Shown here: positions 1-10,255 of the stretch, in pieces
Layout of the letters: every line of letters begins with the position of its first letter
How positions within the stretch are numbered: position 1 is the stretch's first letter
Source: Sinonovacula constricta
Lineage: Eukaryota > Mollusca > Bivalvia > Cardiida > Solecurtidae
Reading direction: 5' to 3'
Length of the DNA stretch: 64,000 nucleotides
NCBI GenBank assembly: GCA_007844125.1
Contig: CM017564.1
Location: 17,132,362-17,196,361 of the forward strand
Made by a program: the position numbers and the translations under genes
Notes under the pieces: model-generated
Seen by the model: the letters and a program-made list of their open reading frames with translations, nothing else
The model's database searches: none
Told to the model about the DNA's origin: nothing

Positions 1-5
1 TATGT

Positions 6-188
6 CTATTTCTTCAGCATTATTTGGTCCTTTTTTAGTTTGGAAGTCGCTCTAAATTCAAGTAATGCTATTTTCCATTCATCGCACAAATTTGAAGTCC
101 TATTCAATCGCACTTTAAATCTATTTGCCCTATTATCGTTAAAGAAAGAGTTACTATCCGTGCTGCTGACAAAGATATATCGATCCAT
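6..188 (-). CDS. N-terminus of a Polinton capsid/spike-type structural protein (partial)
   Basis: The frame begins with an ATG at 188 and runs off the left edge. About 60 residues are visible. The start contains a stretch that reads as 'N-rich, phenylalanine, then ...FKVRL(N)R...WKIALLEF'. This resembles the conserved N-terminal pattern of structural proteins encoded next to integrase in invertebrate Polinton-like elements. It sits directly downstream of the integrase on the same strand. No domain can be confirmed from so short a piece, and the assignment rests on position plus this one motif. Confidence 0.4.
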   Translation of the reverse strand: MDRYIFVSSTDSNSFFNDNRANRFKVRLNRTSNLCDEWKIALLEFRATSKLKKDQIMLKK

Positions 189-209
189 AGTAGATAGTAA
201 AAGCCAAGA

Positions 210-1330
210 TCAATTAAATGTGTCACTTACGTCTTCGGCATTTATCCATCTATTAAATTTCTTTGGAAAGCCTTCCCACTTGACATAAACTTGAACTTTA
301 CCGTTCCGTCTACGACGTTGTAAAACCCGTTCTATGAACCATAGACTCAATTGATCTTTGTGCACTATCTGAAGTTCGTTACTGCAAAAAAGACCGTGAA
401 TAGGCTCTTGTTCAAGATCTTCCAACTCGTAAATAGGTATGCCTTGCTTATAGTGTCGTTTGTAAGCCTTGAATACTTCAGTAGTAAACTGTTCTTCGTA
501 TGCTCTTTTAAATTGTCGTTTTGAAATGCTGATGCGAACAAGATCACCGATTTTAAAGGTAAACTTTGGTCAAGATTCGGTACGTTTTGTTTCCTTTAAG
601 TACAAAAAAGCCCATATATCAGCCTCGTTATTTGCATTAACCTCATTTGGTGTTATACGCCCTGAAGATCGGTGTGGTGAATTGTTGTAACTGGAAACGA
701 CGTCACTCAGATGATCAATATACCTGTGGGAAGGTCTTTTTTTCATCAATCTATAAATTGTCGTCTTCAAAGTCCGCTGAACTCGCTCTACATGGTTTGC
801 CTTTGTTGGAATTTGGGTCGTAAAGAAGTAAATGTTATTGTCTTTCATAAATTTCCATTGATTAACAAACTCTGATTCTCGATCTGCACGGATTATTTTA
901 GGGTTTATTACACTGATCATAGCCTGTATGGCTTTTATAACCGACTTGGATGTTTTATCTTTAAACGGCTGTACTTGCAATCTTCTCGATAAGATATCTT
1001 TACTACAGAGCAAAAACGCTTGCCATCATCAGATGCGATGTTTTCCATGGATAGTAAGTCGATATCCCACTGATCATTTATATGTGAAACCCTTACATAT
1101 AGCATATGGGTCTTGATAACTTGACCATCGTCTAATGTAGTTCAATGAGTACTCACCGGGATATCGCTTTCGCAATGCTTGAAAAACTTTGTGCGGACCC
1201 AAAAATGCAGCTGCATTTGATGCTTTAAAATATTTTTTTTACGTTTTAGTTTCTCGTCCTTTTCCATCTTAAGCAATTTATAGTCTGTAGTTAATCCACT
1301 TTCTCAATGTAGAAGCACGGCGCATCTTTT
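210..1330 (-). pseudogene. Polinton integrase (rve-type DDE with C-terminal chromodomain), frameshifted
   Basis: A retroviral-type integrase in pieces. The N-terminal part (about 1330-1080) contains the motifs WSSYQDPYAI and, after an in-frame stop or shift near 1080, QWDIDLL with the first catalytic Asp. The core (1013-570) holds the second Asp in IRADRESEF and the Glu in NHVERVQRTLK. A shift near 550-570 leads to a basic region and the chromodomain (425-210), with VKWEGFPKKFNRWI as its signature. Integrase plus chromodomain is the standard Polinton arrangement. At least two frame breaks (near 1010-1080 and 550) make it non-functional. All three catalytic positions are still readable across the fragments. 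Confidence 0.8.
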
Positions 1331-1384
1331 GAAGTCCAAAATTCATATCTGACATTTTCTGCTTCTTCAACACAAAAGGTCCTT

Positions 1385-1675
1385 TTAAAAGCTTTCTACT
1401 AGTTTTATCCACATCAGAGATAGTGATATCCGAACTGTTAGTTCTAATGTTTGTTCAGACCGTAGCCAAATCACTATGTTCACCACTATTTCACCACTAT
1501 GCTGACTGTCTTTTTCCTGCGAAAGAGAAGACACATCTTGATTTTCGTCGTTTTGTCGGGATTCGCATTTGTTTTTACGCACGTCTTCAACGATTGTTTT
1601 AGACTCGATGTTAGTTTCTTTTTTCAAAAGATTATCATATTGTAGCTTTGGTATTAACACTAGATCTTCTGCCAT
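1385..1675 (-). CDS. Small Polinton-associated protein of unknown function
   Basis: An open frame of 96 codons starting MAEDLVLIPKLQYDNLLKKE, then low-complexity charged sequence. Proteins beginning with this kind of 'LVLIPK..Y..LL' motif occur next to integrase in invertebrate Polinton-like elements. No enzymatic motif is visible. The tail after about residue 60 has a different composition and may already be out of the original frame. It abuts the next ORF upstream, with the ATG lying just beyond the neighbouring stop, so the two were probably expressed from one transcript. Confidence 0.4.
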   Translation of the reverse strand: MAEDLVLIPKLQYDNLLKKETNIESKTIVEDVRKNKCESRQNDENQDVSSLSQEKDSQHSGEIVVNIVIWLRSEQTLELTVRISLSLMWIKLVESF

Positions 1676-1861
1676 TTAGAGCTCTTTTTCTATTACTCTC
1701 AACAAAACTGGAAATATATCCAGATGCTTAATTAGCAAACGTCTTCTGTCGTCCAGTGTAAGCTCCTTGGCAATAAATCTGCGAATAAGAATTCTGAGTT
1801 TGCGCATTTCATTTTTGATCTTTTCTGGCAATGTGCGACTACCCATTAGCACATTATACAC
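1676..1861 (-). CDS. Small basic Polinton protein, core/pX-like
   Basis: About 61 codons are clearly open, and the frame stays open upstream to about 1920. No ATG is certain at the left-most start; an internal Met (in NVLMGSRTLP) is possible. The protein is rich in Arg and Lys (KLRILIRRFI, DDRRRLLIKH) and ends in a hydrophobic segment (DIFPVLLRVIEKEL). This basic-then-hydrophobic layout resembles small proteins in Polintons that have been compared with adenovirus core protein X. It lies between the ATPase and the integrase-side small ORF on the same strand. The glycine-rich patch typical of that family is absent, so the assignment is tentative. Confidence 0.4.
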   Translation of the reverse strand: MYNVLMGSRTLPEKIKNEMRKLRILIRRFIAKELTLDDRRRLLIKHLDIFPVLLRVIEKEL

Positions 1862-2112
1862 AATCTGAACAATAGATCGGAGCTGGGTGCTGCGACAGTT
1901 TTCACTAAGGCCAATCTTTGTTTGTTATCTGTCCTCAATAGTAGACTTAAGAAATGTCCATCTCGCTTTTTAATATCTTTCATTTTCTTTTTTTTTGCGG
2001 TAGAAATAAACTTATTACTTCACTGGGTAGAACGTGTGTACGCAGATTGTACAACAGTTTCGTGTGAGGAGATAAGTCAACAAGCAATTAGCCGTACTTT
2101 TCAAACGTTGCC

Positions 2113-2694
2113 TTATTGTAGGCCTCCATAAAAAGGCGTTTTGACCTGGTAATATCTGTCGTCCAAAGGTTTGGACCTGCAAGGCATCACGTGAAATTCG
2201 AAAAATGACAAAATATGCGTATTCAAACTGATGGTTCGTAGTCCTTGATTAATGATATTTTGGGTCACAAACCAGGATTTAAAATTAAAATGATGCGATA
2301 GTTGGCAATATATGTCCACCAAATCTTCATTGTTGGCTCCTTTCTGAAGCAAGTCATCCATTATTAATATTTTGTGACCAGGTTCCTGTATGTTCCATGA
2401 TTGTAATCAATCTTTCGTAGGTGAAACTTCAACAAATTAAATGTTATTTATTTCCGATTTCATCTGATCAAACGTAGGTTGATAAACACCAAAACAATAA
2501 TATATTCGAACGGGTGGTTGCTCAAATAGTCGTTCAGCATATTTTAAAGCTTTAAAGATAAATGTTGTTTTACCGCAAGATGTTGGACCACAAATCATTG
2601 CGGTGTGGAGAACAGGTAGTTTTAGTACACTTGCAATAATCCCTAGCACCATAATTAACAACAAAAAAAAAAGAAAAGAAGCACACATATACAA
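2113..2694 (-). pseudogene. Polinton genome-packaging-type ATPase (FtsK/HerA class), broken
   Basis: The N-terminal fragment (2694-2437) carries a clear Walker A motif, GPTSCGKT, followed by FIFKALKYAE. The C-terminal fragment (2380-2113) carries a Walker B-like ILIMDD just before QKGANNEDLVDIY, then SHHFNFKSW and VTQNIINQG. This order matches the A32-like packaging ATPases of Polintons and related viruses. The two fragments are in different frames, with the break between about 2385 and 2440, so no full protein can be made. The hydrophobic run before Walker A (MYMCASFLFFLLLIMV) is probably not native sequence of the gene. Confidence 0.75.
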
Positions 2695-2874
2695 GAGATC
2701 GCTTTAATGTCACATTCAACGAAATCACATATACAATCCTTTCTATATTTAACACGTTAATGTTCCACAAACGTTCAGAATGTATCCACTGTTGCACTTT
2801 ACTCTTCAAACCGAGACTCCAGTTTTAAAATACGCGATTCCACATTAATCAATTTAATCTTTTATGAGTCTGTC

Positions 2875-2885
2875 TTCATATCTGT
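2875..2885. repeat. Target-site duplication, left copy, of the 2886-6120 LINE
   Basis: TTCATATCTGT occurs here and again at 6121-6131, exactly flanking the LINE. An 11-bp direct repeat is typical of target-primed reverse transcription and fixes both ends of the insertion. Confidence 0.8.
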
Positions 2886-5800
2886 ATTGGTATTTGTTTT
2901 TTGGGTTGTACGGCACACCGACACTTGATAGGTCATACGGCGCCGAATACACTGACATTTAACGGCAAATAAAAAGTGATAAATTTTTAAACGGTTTATT
3001 ATGCTAACGGTATACATTGTAACTGTTTAATATATTAACCTGTTTTCACTTATATTTCAGATTTTAACCCGATAGATTATTATTTCTACTCACGTATTTT
3101 AGTTTTAACCGGCAATTTATCACTTTTTAAGAATACCAATCTCGTTCAGGAAGTAAGCAAGCTTGGAATCGGACACTGTTTTAAATAGTTCGTGTATGTT
3201 ATTGACATTAAAATATTTTGACCGAATATGGTCTGTGCCATTACAATGTAGTAAAATATGATTAACTGTAAGAGGTTCTTGGTAAGGTACACATTAAGGT
3301 TAAACTTCTCATTTTAAGAGATTTGAATGAGTTAATCTAGTATGCCCAATGCGACAGCAGGTAAGAGCTACGTCTTCCCGCCTACTTTCTCTGAAAGCAA
3401 AGATACTGGCACCGACGTTAGGTTTAATGGCGTGTAATTTGTTATAAACAGTATTATCCCAACTGGTTTGCCATTTGGTTAAAATATATCGATTGATAAT
3501 GGGTTTAAATTCGGTGTGGGGGATGCAAAGATCTGTCTCAGTAAGGGCTGAAGTAGATTTAGCACTCTTGTCTGCATCCGAGGAAACGAGGATGCCTACA
3601 TGACTAGGTAGCCAACAGAAAACAATTTTCTTGTTAAGACACGCTTCAAAGAGTCAGTAAATACTACAAATTTATCGCCAGGATGATTTGAAATGAAATC
3701 AAGGGAAAGCTTAACAGCCTGAATTTCGGCTGTTAAAATGGACGAGTCGGGTGGAAATTTTTGTTTAAAACAGTGAAGTTTACTTACGGAAGCACAGTCA
3801 ACATATGAACTTGCTTTTGAGCCATCAGTATAAATTTCGAGGTAGAGTATTTCTTGTTGCGCAGTTCGTTATAATTTTAGCGAAGTACGAGAGGGACTGT
3901 TTTTGATTTAGTACTTATACTGAGAGATAAATCGACTTCGAGAATTTTCAATTGCTACGGTGGAAATTCTAAAACATTATTTTCAATAACTTGATTTTAA
4001 TTTACGTTTGATGAGTGTACGATTTCTAACATTCGCAAACCAAAATGTTTGCCTTTGGTTTACGCTCGTACAAGTGTTCATATTTAGGATCTAATATTAC
4101 ACTATATGCGAGATTTTAGATTTAACTTTAGTAATGAACTGAAGCGCAAGTTTCTCTCGTCTTAGATATAATGACGGCTCATTAGCTTCAACGTAAAGGC
4201 TCTCTATAGGAGAGGTCCTGAAAGCTCCAAGAGCCAGGCGGAGTCCCTGGTTGTGGACAACGTCTAGCAACAGGAGATATGATCTCCTGGCAGAGCCGTA
4301 AACAATACTGCCATAATCTAGTTTTGATCTTACTAGTGATCTATAAAGTTGCAATAAAGGTTTTCTATCAGCTCCCAAGTCGGAATGGGATAAAAATGTC
4401 AATAGGTTAAGAGACTTAAGACATTTAGTTATTACATATTTAATATGAGGTATAAAATACAAGTTGGTCGTTGTGCAAAGTTCTTTTCTGACAGAAATGT
4501 ATGCAGTTTGTTTTTCCTGGGTGAAAATTTAAAACCATTGTTGTTACTCCAAGTTTGTTATTTGTTGAGGCATTGTTGTAATTGCCTTTCAATAGTGTTC
4601 AAATTTTTGGAGCGATAGCATATAAGGAAATTTTTCACATATATTGAACAATCAACTCCATTATTCAGAGTTTTTACAATGTTATTTATTTTGATGTTAA
4701 AGAGAGTAACTGACAATATACTACCCTGAGGGACACCTTGTTCCTGTTTATGAACAGAAGACAAAGACAAAGAAAGCGATTGGTTGTAGTTTTCATAATT
4801 GTTTGACTTAAAATTGATTTTATTTTTTTTCAACCCGATTCTTCACATTTTTGAAATTCTTTCGAGTAATTTTCCGAAGATGAATTTTTAGCAAAATTTT
4901 ATGGCAAGAGTATTCGGAAATTTTTTTTGTTTGTTTTTATTGAGTCATTACATTTTAAGTGATTAACTGAGGCTAAAGAGGATTTACCGCTAATTTTCCT
5001 CATGGCTGACCAGACATTTGTGACTGAAGTTTTACTGGTTATACAAGAAACAAATTTCTGCCAAGATGTACTTTTGGCTTGTTTAATGATTTGCCTTGTC
5101 TTTGCCCTTTCATTTTTGACATTATTTAAATTAACAGTAGTAGGAGGGATATTAAATTTCTTAAGTGCCGCTCTACGTTTCCTAATGGATGTTTTGCATT
5201 CATCAATAAACCAAGGTTTGTTACGATTTGACTTTGTCGTGGTCTTAGGTATACACTTTTTTGAGAATGAATGTATTTTATCATCAGCATTCTCAAATGT
5301 TAAAGTAGTCAATTCTTCAGTACAAAATATTGAGAATAATTCCCAATTTGCTCTGTTTAATCTCCAATAAGTACTATTGTCATTTAAGTTGACAGAATCG
5401 TTGGTTAATATTACAGGAAAATGATCACTTACACATAAATCGTCATGTAGATCCCAGCTATAATCAAGATATATATAGGGATGACAAAACGAGAGATCAA
5501 GAGATGAATAATGTCCTGTAGCAGGATGTAAGTAAGTTGCCCTTTTATTATTCATTAGGCATATATCATTTGGAGCTATAACGTCCTTTAACGTTTTACC
5601 CATATTAGTATAATCAGGACATCCTCATAATGGGTTATGTCTATTAAAATCCTCTACAAGAATATAAGGGGAAGGTAATTGATTTATTAAATCATCTAAT
5701 TTTGATTTTGAAATATCTGAATTAGGTGGGAGATAATCAGAGCAAACTATTACTTAATGACTTTATGGACTGTTAAACGAATGGCAACAGCCTGTAAATC

Positions 5801-6120
5801 TGTATAAAGGTTAACCTTTGAATGTAGCAGTTTGGAGTTGACAAGTATTGTCGATCCTCCAGACGCACTATCACACATTGTATGAATTTAAAGTCAATGT
5901 TATCATTTTTTTCTCAGGAGTGTCTGCTAAAGGCATAGCACAGCTTGGTTTAAAGTGGTCAATAAAAGTAAATTTTCTTTAAGATTGGCTCTTAGACCTC
6001 GACAATTCCAGTAAATTATTTTGTTATTCATGGGATTTTATTTAAACTGTTTAAAATATTATCTTAGAGCCTTTACGAGTGACCTTGTTTTTATATCAGG
6101 CGACCTTGATTTACGGCTTT
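2886..6120 (-). mobile_element. I/Nimb-like LINE inserted in the Polinton fragment
   Basis: A non-LTR retrotransposon on the minus strand. The 3' end is at 2886 with an A-rich CAAATACCAATAC tail. The 5' end is at 6120, about 90 bp upstream of the ORF2 ATG (6031). It is bounded by an 11-bp perfect duplication. The 3' terminal sequence (TGTATTCGGCGCCGTATGACC...GTCGGTGTGCCGTA) recurs at 7195-7447, 55379-56011 and 56222-56282, so the family has been active repeatedly here. ORF1 is absent, and internal deletions shorten ORF2. Confidence 0.85.
3120..6031 (-). pseudogene. LINE ORF2: AP-type endonuclease, reverse transcriptase, RNase H (degenerate)
   Basis: The frame starts at about 6031 with MNNKIIYWNCRGLRAN, the usual endonuclease start. 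Endonuclease sequence continues to about 5000 and includes DLSFCHP and SDHFPVIL. Reverse-transcriptase sequence lies at 4862-4097 and includes GVPQGSILS. The catalytic YxDD position reads YVKNF, so both catalytic aspartates are gone. RNase H-type and C-terminal sequence follows at about 4000-3120 and ends ...FLNEIGILKK with a TGA at 3120-3122. Many frameshifts and stops (around 5760, 4870, 4480, 3900) make it a pseudogene. RNase H after RT points to the I/Nimb side of the LINE tree. Confidence 0.8.
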
Positions 6121-6449
6121 TTCATATCTGTTTTTCTCCAATCAGCACATGTAACTTTTAAACGATACATATATAACAGCTGTTGAGAAATATTTAGTTT
6201 CGATGCATATTGTTCCCACTTTTCTAAAACAAGGCTCTCATTAACTGATGCAATAATCTCGTCGAAATGATCTTCTAATTGGCGGATTTTCAATATATCC
6301 AAACCAAAGTAATCAGTGTGCGATAGCAATTCATTATGACACCCTTCAGTTTTTCTGCTATACATAGAACGCATCATCGTAATCACCTCCTCAGCATAGG
6401 AAAAGGACCAGTAAAAGTCAAGAAACATCACTGTTATTCTGTCATCCAT
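6111..6449 (-). CDS. Hypothetical protein cut by the LINE insertion
   Basis: 112 codons starting with ATG at 6449 (MDDRITVMFLDFYWSF). The last ten or so nucleotides lie in the LINE, so the present stop comes from the insertion. Across the direct repeat the original frame would have ended a few codons later on the far side of the LINE. The protein is mixed charged and aromatic, with no recognised motif, signal or membrane segment. Its position upstream of the ATPase on the same strand suggests that it belongs to the Polinton, but I cannot match it to a known Polinton gene. Confidence 0.4.
   Translation of the reverse strand: MDDRITVMFLDFYWSFSYAEEVITMMRSMYSRKTEGCHNELLSHTDYFGLDILKIRQLEDHFDEIIASVNESLVLEKWEQYASKLNISQQLLYMYRLKVTCADWRKTDMKKP
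6121..6131. repeat. Target-site duplication, right copy, of the 2886-6120 LINE
   Basis: Second copy of TTCATATCTGT, perfectly matching 2875-2885. Confidence 0.8.
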
Positions 6450-6459
6450 TTTGAAGTTA

Positions 6460-7190
6460 TTATGTAAACTGTTTCAAATCAATACTTGATAAATGCTCAT
6501 ACAATCTTCGTTGATTAGAATATCCACATTGCTTGTATTATACCAAATCATTTTTTAAGAATATGCAATCTTTTGGGTCATTTATTCATGTTCTATCAAT
6601 GCATTGTTCGTTTATGACCATTATAACAAACCAGCAACACAGTCGAAACAACAGAATACGTCACTTTGCTTGCTGTAAAAAATCCCGCTTTTGTCTAGCT
6701 CTCTTTTTGTAGGATGAATTTGTTGCCACGTTTCAAACGTCTGCAAACGGTCCTCGTAAAATAATTTCTCCTCGAGAATATACACTTTCCTGTAGACAAT
6801 AAACTTCCATGACTAAATTAAAAACTTTTTTCTTTGGTACTAATTACCATGTTCTATAATCAAACCCTTAAAGTAAAAAAAAACAAAACAAAACAAACCG
6901 GATCTTATCTTTGAAGGGACGCAAACGCGTCACGCCGAAGTACTACGCTAGTACGATTAACCTCCCATGAGCCACAGAACATTTTTGCTCAAACTGGGAG
7001 CAAATTGTCCTCTGCTTTTTCTCTTACTCATAGTGAATTCACAACTCTAACTAAAGAAAACTCAATACAAATACAATGTAAATCGGCTGGGCTACACGTT
7101 CCAAAACTTATTTACAGTCCTCTCCGTAAACTATTAGTAAAAAAATAAAATACAAAATACTTCTTATTTATTCGTTTAATTATTTAGATT
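6460..7190. other. AT-rich stretch without recognised genes
   Basis: No ORF or known repeat is recognised here. There is an A/C-rich run at about 6880-6900 (AAACAAAACAAAACAAA) that may be an old retroelement tail. Confidence 0.5.
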
Positions 7191-7194
7191 TAAC

Positions 7195-7445
7195 GACACA
7201 CCGACACTTAACAGGTCCTACGGCGTCGAATACAAAGAAGTTCAATGTGAATAGAGAATAATTAGGTAAAAACTAAACCATGCTTATAAAATATAGAAAA
7301 ATATAAAAATCTACAAGGTTGAAATAACTATAATTGAAAGATGTTAATATATTAAACGGTCTATAAATGTATAACGGTTGCTAAATAAACAGTTTAAAAA
7401 TTTATAACTTATTAACAATATTATTCTCGTTCAAGAAGCAAACAA
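7195..7445 (-). mobile_element. LINE 3' end fragment at the left edge of the palindrome
   Basis: Minus-strand reading ends ...VCFLNENNIVNKL and stop, matching the ORF2 C-terminus of the LINE at 2886-6120. A 3' UTR and the terminal motif GTATTCGACGCCGTAGGACCTGTTAAG follow, with a tail rich in AAATAATTAAACGAATAAATAA. Only the last dozen or so ORF2 codons are present. Its 5' break is exactly where the palindrome's own terminal sequence begins (7446). The outer part of this LINE end (7411-7445) is mirrored at 43791-43825. Confidence 0.75.
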
Positions 7446-7700
7446 TAGTTCGCTGCGCTTCGGCCCACATTACTCCCTCGGCTGACTAGGGTCCTCATTG
7501 ATGTGAATTATTTCTTAAATAAAATAAAATGTTATGTAATGTAAAAGACAAGAATGCAATTGATTACTTCTCTCAATAAACAACTTAAATGTCCTCATTA
7601 CCCATAATCTAATATAATCTCCGTAAATATATATTGTATGGATATGAAAGTTTATAACTGTGGACAAACAAAATCCTTTTAGACACTTGGTCGAAAAACA
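7446..7700 (+). repeat. Terminal inverted repeat of the palindrome, left end
   Basis: Begins TAGTTCGCTGCGCTTCGG and runs through CCTCGGCTGACTAGGGTCC into AT-rich sequence up to the minisatellite. Its inverse is at 43545-43790 with few differences. The first bases contain a small self-complementary motif (GTTCGCTGCGCTTCGG). Both ends join LINE ORF2 3' ends in inverted orientation, so the true element boundary could be here or slightly outside. Confidence 0.6.
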
Positions 7701-9112
7701 TTACAATGTCTCAATCCTGGTAATAGAGTTAGTACGTGTACAAATATAGTACCAACACATTACAATGACTCAATCTTGGTAATAGAGCTAGAACTCGTAC
7801 AGATATAATACAAACACACTATAATGTCTCAATCCTGGTAAGATTGTATAAATATAGTAAAGACACATTACAAAGTCCCAATCCTGATAAGAGAGTAAAA
7901 ACTCGTATAAATATATTACAAACGCACTTTAATTTCTCAATCCTGGTAATATAGTTAGAATTCGTAAAAATATAGAACAAACACATTACAATGACCCAAT
8001 CTGGTAAGAGCGTTGCAACTCGTACAGATATAATACAAACACACTATAATGTCTCAATCCTGGTAAGAGAGTTACAACTCGTATAACTATAGTACAGACA
8101 CATTACAATGTCTCAATCCTGGTAAGAGAGTTACAACTCGTATAAATATAGTAAAGACACATTACAATGTCTCAATCCTGATAAGAGAGTTACAACTCGT
8201 ATAAATATAGTACAGACACATTACAATGTCTCAATCCTGGTAAGAGAGTTACAACTCGTATAAATATAGTAAAGACACATTACAATGTCTCAATCCTGGT
8301 AAGAGAGTTACAACTCGTATAAATATAGTAAAGACACATTACAATGTCTCAATCCTGGTAAGAGAGCTACAACTCGTATAAATATAGTACAAACACATTA
8401 CAATGTCTCAATCCTGGTAAGAGAGTTACAACTCGTATAAATATAGTAAAGACACCTTACAATGTCTCAATCCTGGTAAGAGAGTTACAACTCGTATAAA
8501 TATAGTAAAGACACATTACAATGTCTCAATCCTGGTAAGAGAGTTACAACTCGTATAAATATAGTACAAACACATTAAATGTCTCAATCCTGGTAAGAGA
8601 GTTACAACTCGTATAAATATAGTAAAGACACATTACAATGTCTCAATCCTGATAAGAGAGTTACAACTCGTATAAATATAGTACAGACACATTACAATGT
8701 CTCAATCCTGGTAAGAGAGTTACAACTCGTATAAATATAGTACAAACACATTACAATGTCTCAATCCTGGTAAGAGAGTTACAACTCGTATAAATATAGT
8801 AAAGACACCTTACAATGTCTCAATCCTGGTTAGAGAGTTACAACTCGTATAAATATAGTAAAGACACCTTACAATGTCTCAATCCTGGTAAGAGAGTTAC
8901 AACTCGTATAAATATAGTAAAGACACCTTACAATGTCTCAATCCTGGTAAGAGAGTTACAACTCGTATAAATATAGTAAAGACACATTACAATGTCTCAA
9001 TCCTGGTAATAGAGTTAGAACTCGTACAGATATAATACGAACTCACTACAATGTCTTAATCCTGGTAATAGAGTTAGATCTCGTACAAATATAGTACAAA
9101 TAGTTGCAGCAT
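7700..9112 (+). repeat. 59-bp minisatellite, left subterminal array (about 24 copies)
   Basis: Monomer includes ACAATGTCTCAATCCTGGT, AAGAGAGTTACAACTCG and TATAAATATAGTA; successive ATTACAATG motifs are 59 bp apart (8102, 8161). Central copies are almost identical, while the first and last few copies are more diverged, which indicates recent homogenisation in the middle. Each monomer contains a perfect TATA-box-like TATAAATA. The mirror arrays in the right arm are at 34128-34488 and 43252-43545, with far fewer copies. Confidence 0.95.
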
Positions 9113-9310
9113 TAATCAAACGTAAGACAAAACCTTATAAACTAGTAATGCAAAAGTATCTCCTACTTTTCAGACATTATAGTTTAAACAGGGTGTATTA
9201 TATAATACACAAAGCTAGAAATTGTCATGACGTAAAGCAGATTTTATACACACTTTTTCATTATTTTAATCATGCAAAACAAAAATTACAACAAATTCGT
9301 GCACTATAAC
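9053..9310 (+). CDS. Small ORF beside the minisatellite, conserved in both arms
   Basis: The frame from about 9053 to the stop at 9308-9310 emerges from the last minisatellite copy. It encodes a basic, aromatic-rich peptide containing KTKPYKLVM, FRHYSLNRVYYIIHKARNC and NHAKQKLQQIRAL. The mirrored frame at 33919-34107 is also open, with only a few substitutions. No ATG is obvious at the 5' end in this arm; the right arm has one (MTKPYK). No domain is recognised. Open reading in both diverged arms is weak support for a real coding exon. Confidence 0.3.
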
Positions 9311-9416
9311 ATAGTCTCTGTTATGCCGTTCCTTAACACATTAAATTATAATAATCATTTCTAATGTGCAGCTTTTACACACAAACAAGTTAACTGTATG
9401 AAGCACGTTTAATTTT

Positions 9417-9650
9417 ATGTTTTTAAAAGAAATAAAAACAAGAGATGAACACATTGACAGGTTAATATTCAGTCTAAGAACGGTTTGTATATATAACAAT
9501 TCGTCTACTTCAGCATTATGCGTGTTGGTAGATGTACATCAAGAAATGACAAGAAGGCACAACGACACGACCAGCCCAGATAAATGTTCAATACTGCGTG
9601 TTTCAATGGGGTATTTCTGTAAAAAAAATAATAAATGCCACCCTAGGTAG
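9417..9650 (+). CDS. Hypothetical 77-codon ORF conserved in both arms
   Basis: Starts MFLKEIKTRDEHIDRLIFSL and ends CKKNNKCHPR. The mirror at 33574-33810 (minus) is open, with one extra codon and few changes. No motif is recognised. It is oriented opposite to the EEP gene. It could be an exon or chance; persistence in both arms is the only support. Confidence 0.25.
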   Translation: MFLKEIKTRDEHIDRLIFSLRTVCIYNNSSTSALCVLVDVHQEMTRRHNDTTSPDKCSILRVSMGYFCKKNNKCHPR

Positions 9651-9717
9651 AAAACAAATCATCTAAAAATGCTCAAATTACATACCAGTGTACAATAGTG
9701 AGATATATTATGTTAAT

Positions 9718-9797
9718 AAGGTTTACCGTCCCACCAACTGTATTCCAGTTTTCTGGAGACGGTGTTCGCTTGAAGCAGACATATTTTTATAGGTTCA
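9718..9797 (-). mobile_element. MetaSINE-like 3' tail fragment (left arm)
   Basis: AGGTTTACCGTCCCACCAACTG...TCTGGAGACGGTGTTCGCTTGAAGCAGA is the reverse complement of the 3' part of the complete SINE at 50837-51154 (CTGCTTCAAGTGGACACC...CTGTTAATGAGACGATAAACCC), with moderate divergence. Mirrored at about 33430-33512. Confidence 0.6.
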
Positions 9798-9917
9798 CAA
9801 TATCTAAAAAGAACATTCACTGATCAAATGTATTTACGAAAAGAACTATCATATGCATCAATCATACATATTATTTTTTAATAACACATCTAAGTCCAAG
9901 TTAAACAGATTTTTTCC

Positions 9918-10160
9918 CTACGACAAATCATAAACGGATTGGATTGTCATTTGCAGAGTTTTATGTTCCAATGTTGAAAATGTTTTAAAATTCTCGGAAG
10001 TCATTTTGACATGTGTTTTGTCTTGCAATATATAACAATAACCGAGGAGAGAATTTGGAACTAAATCAATAAGATTAATTCGAAAACGTTTTAACCCATC
10101 AGGGTAATGTGACATCGGGGAAAGGGAAATCTTTTAAAGTTTCCAAACCTGCAATTTCAA
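9918..10160 (-). CDS. Possible downstream exon near the EEP gene (left arm)
   Basis: Starts after an acceptor-like TTTGAAATTGCAG. A later frame contains MSHYPDGLKRFRINLIDL and continues with KMTSENFKTFSTLEHKTLQM. A one-base difference near 10112 puts the first part in another frame relative to the right arm. It lies about 100 bp downstream of the EEP stop on the same strand, so it may be a 3' exon or UTR. No domain is recognised. Confidence 0.3.
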
Positions 10161-10255
10161 AGTACAATTTTAACAACCACTACTAAGACTAGACTTTCTG
10201 TAAAGAGAAAACAACAGTTATAATTTAGAAGTCAGTCTTGACAGTGATGTATACT

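Larger units (their letters stand above)
1..2885 (-). mobile_element. Polinton/Maverick-type element fragment (degenerate)
   Basis: Minus-strand genes read, from right to left: packaging-type ATPase, a small basic protein, a second small protein, a retroviral-type integrase with chromodomain, and the N-terminus of a capsid-type protein that leaves the window. This combination is characteristic of Polintons (self-synthesising elements related to adintoviruses). No terminal repeat, DNA polymerase B or major capsid gene is visible, so this is an internal part of a longer element that continues left. Frameshifts in the ATPase and integrase show that it is an inactive fossil. The element is split by a LINE at 2886-6120, so its upstream part should resume at about 6132. 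Confidence 0.7.

Noticed and set aside
5002..5370. 122-codon plus-strand ORF
   Set aside because: Opposite strand of the LINE endonuclease region, where the minus strand carries recognisable coding sequence.
7700..9112. CRISPR array
   Set aside because: The whole 59-bp monomer is repeated with no unique spacers, in a eukaryotic genome; it is a minisatellite.
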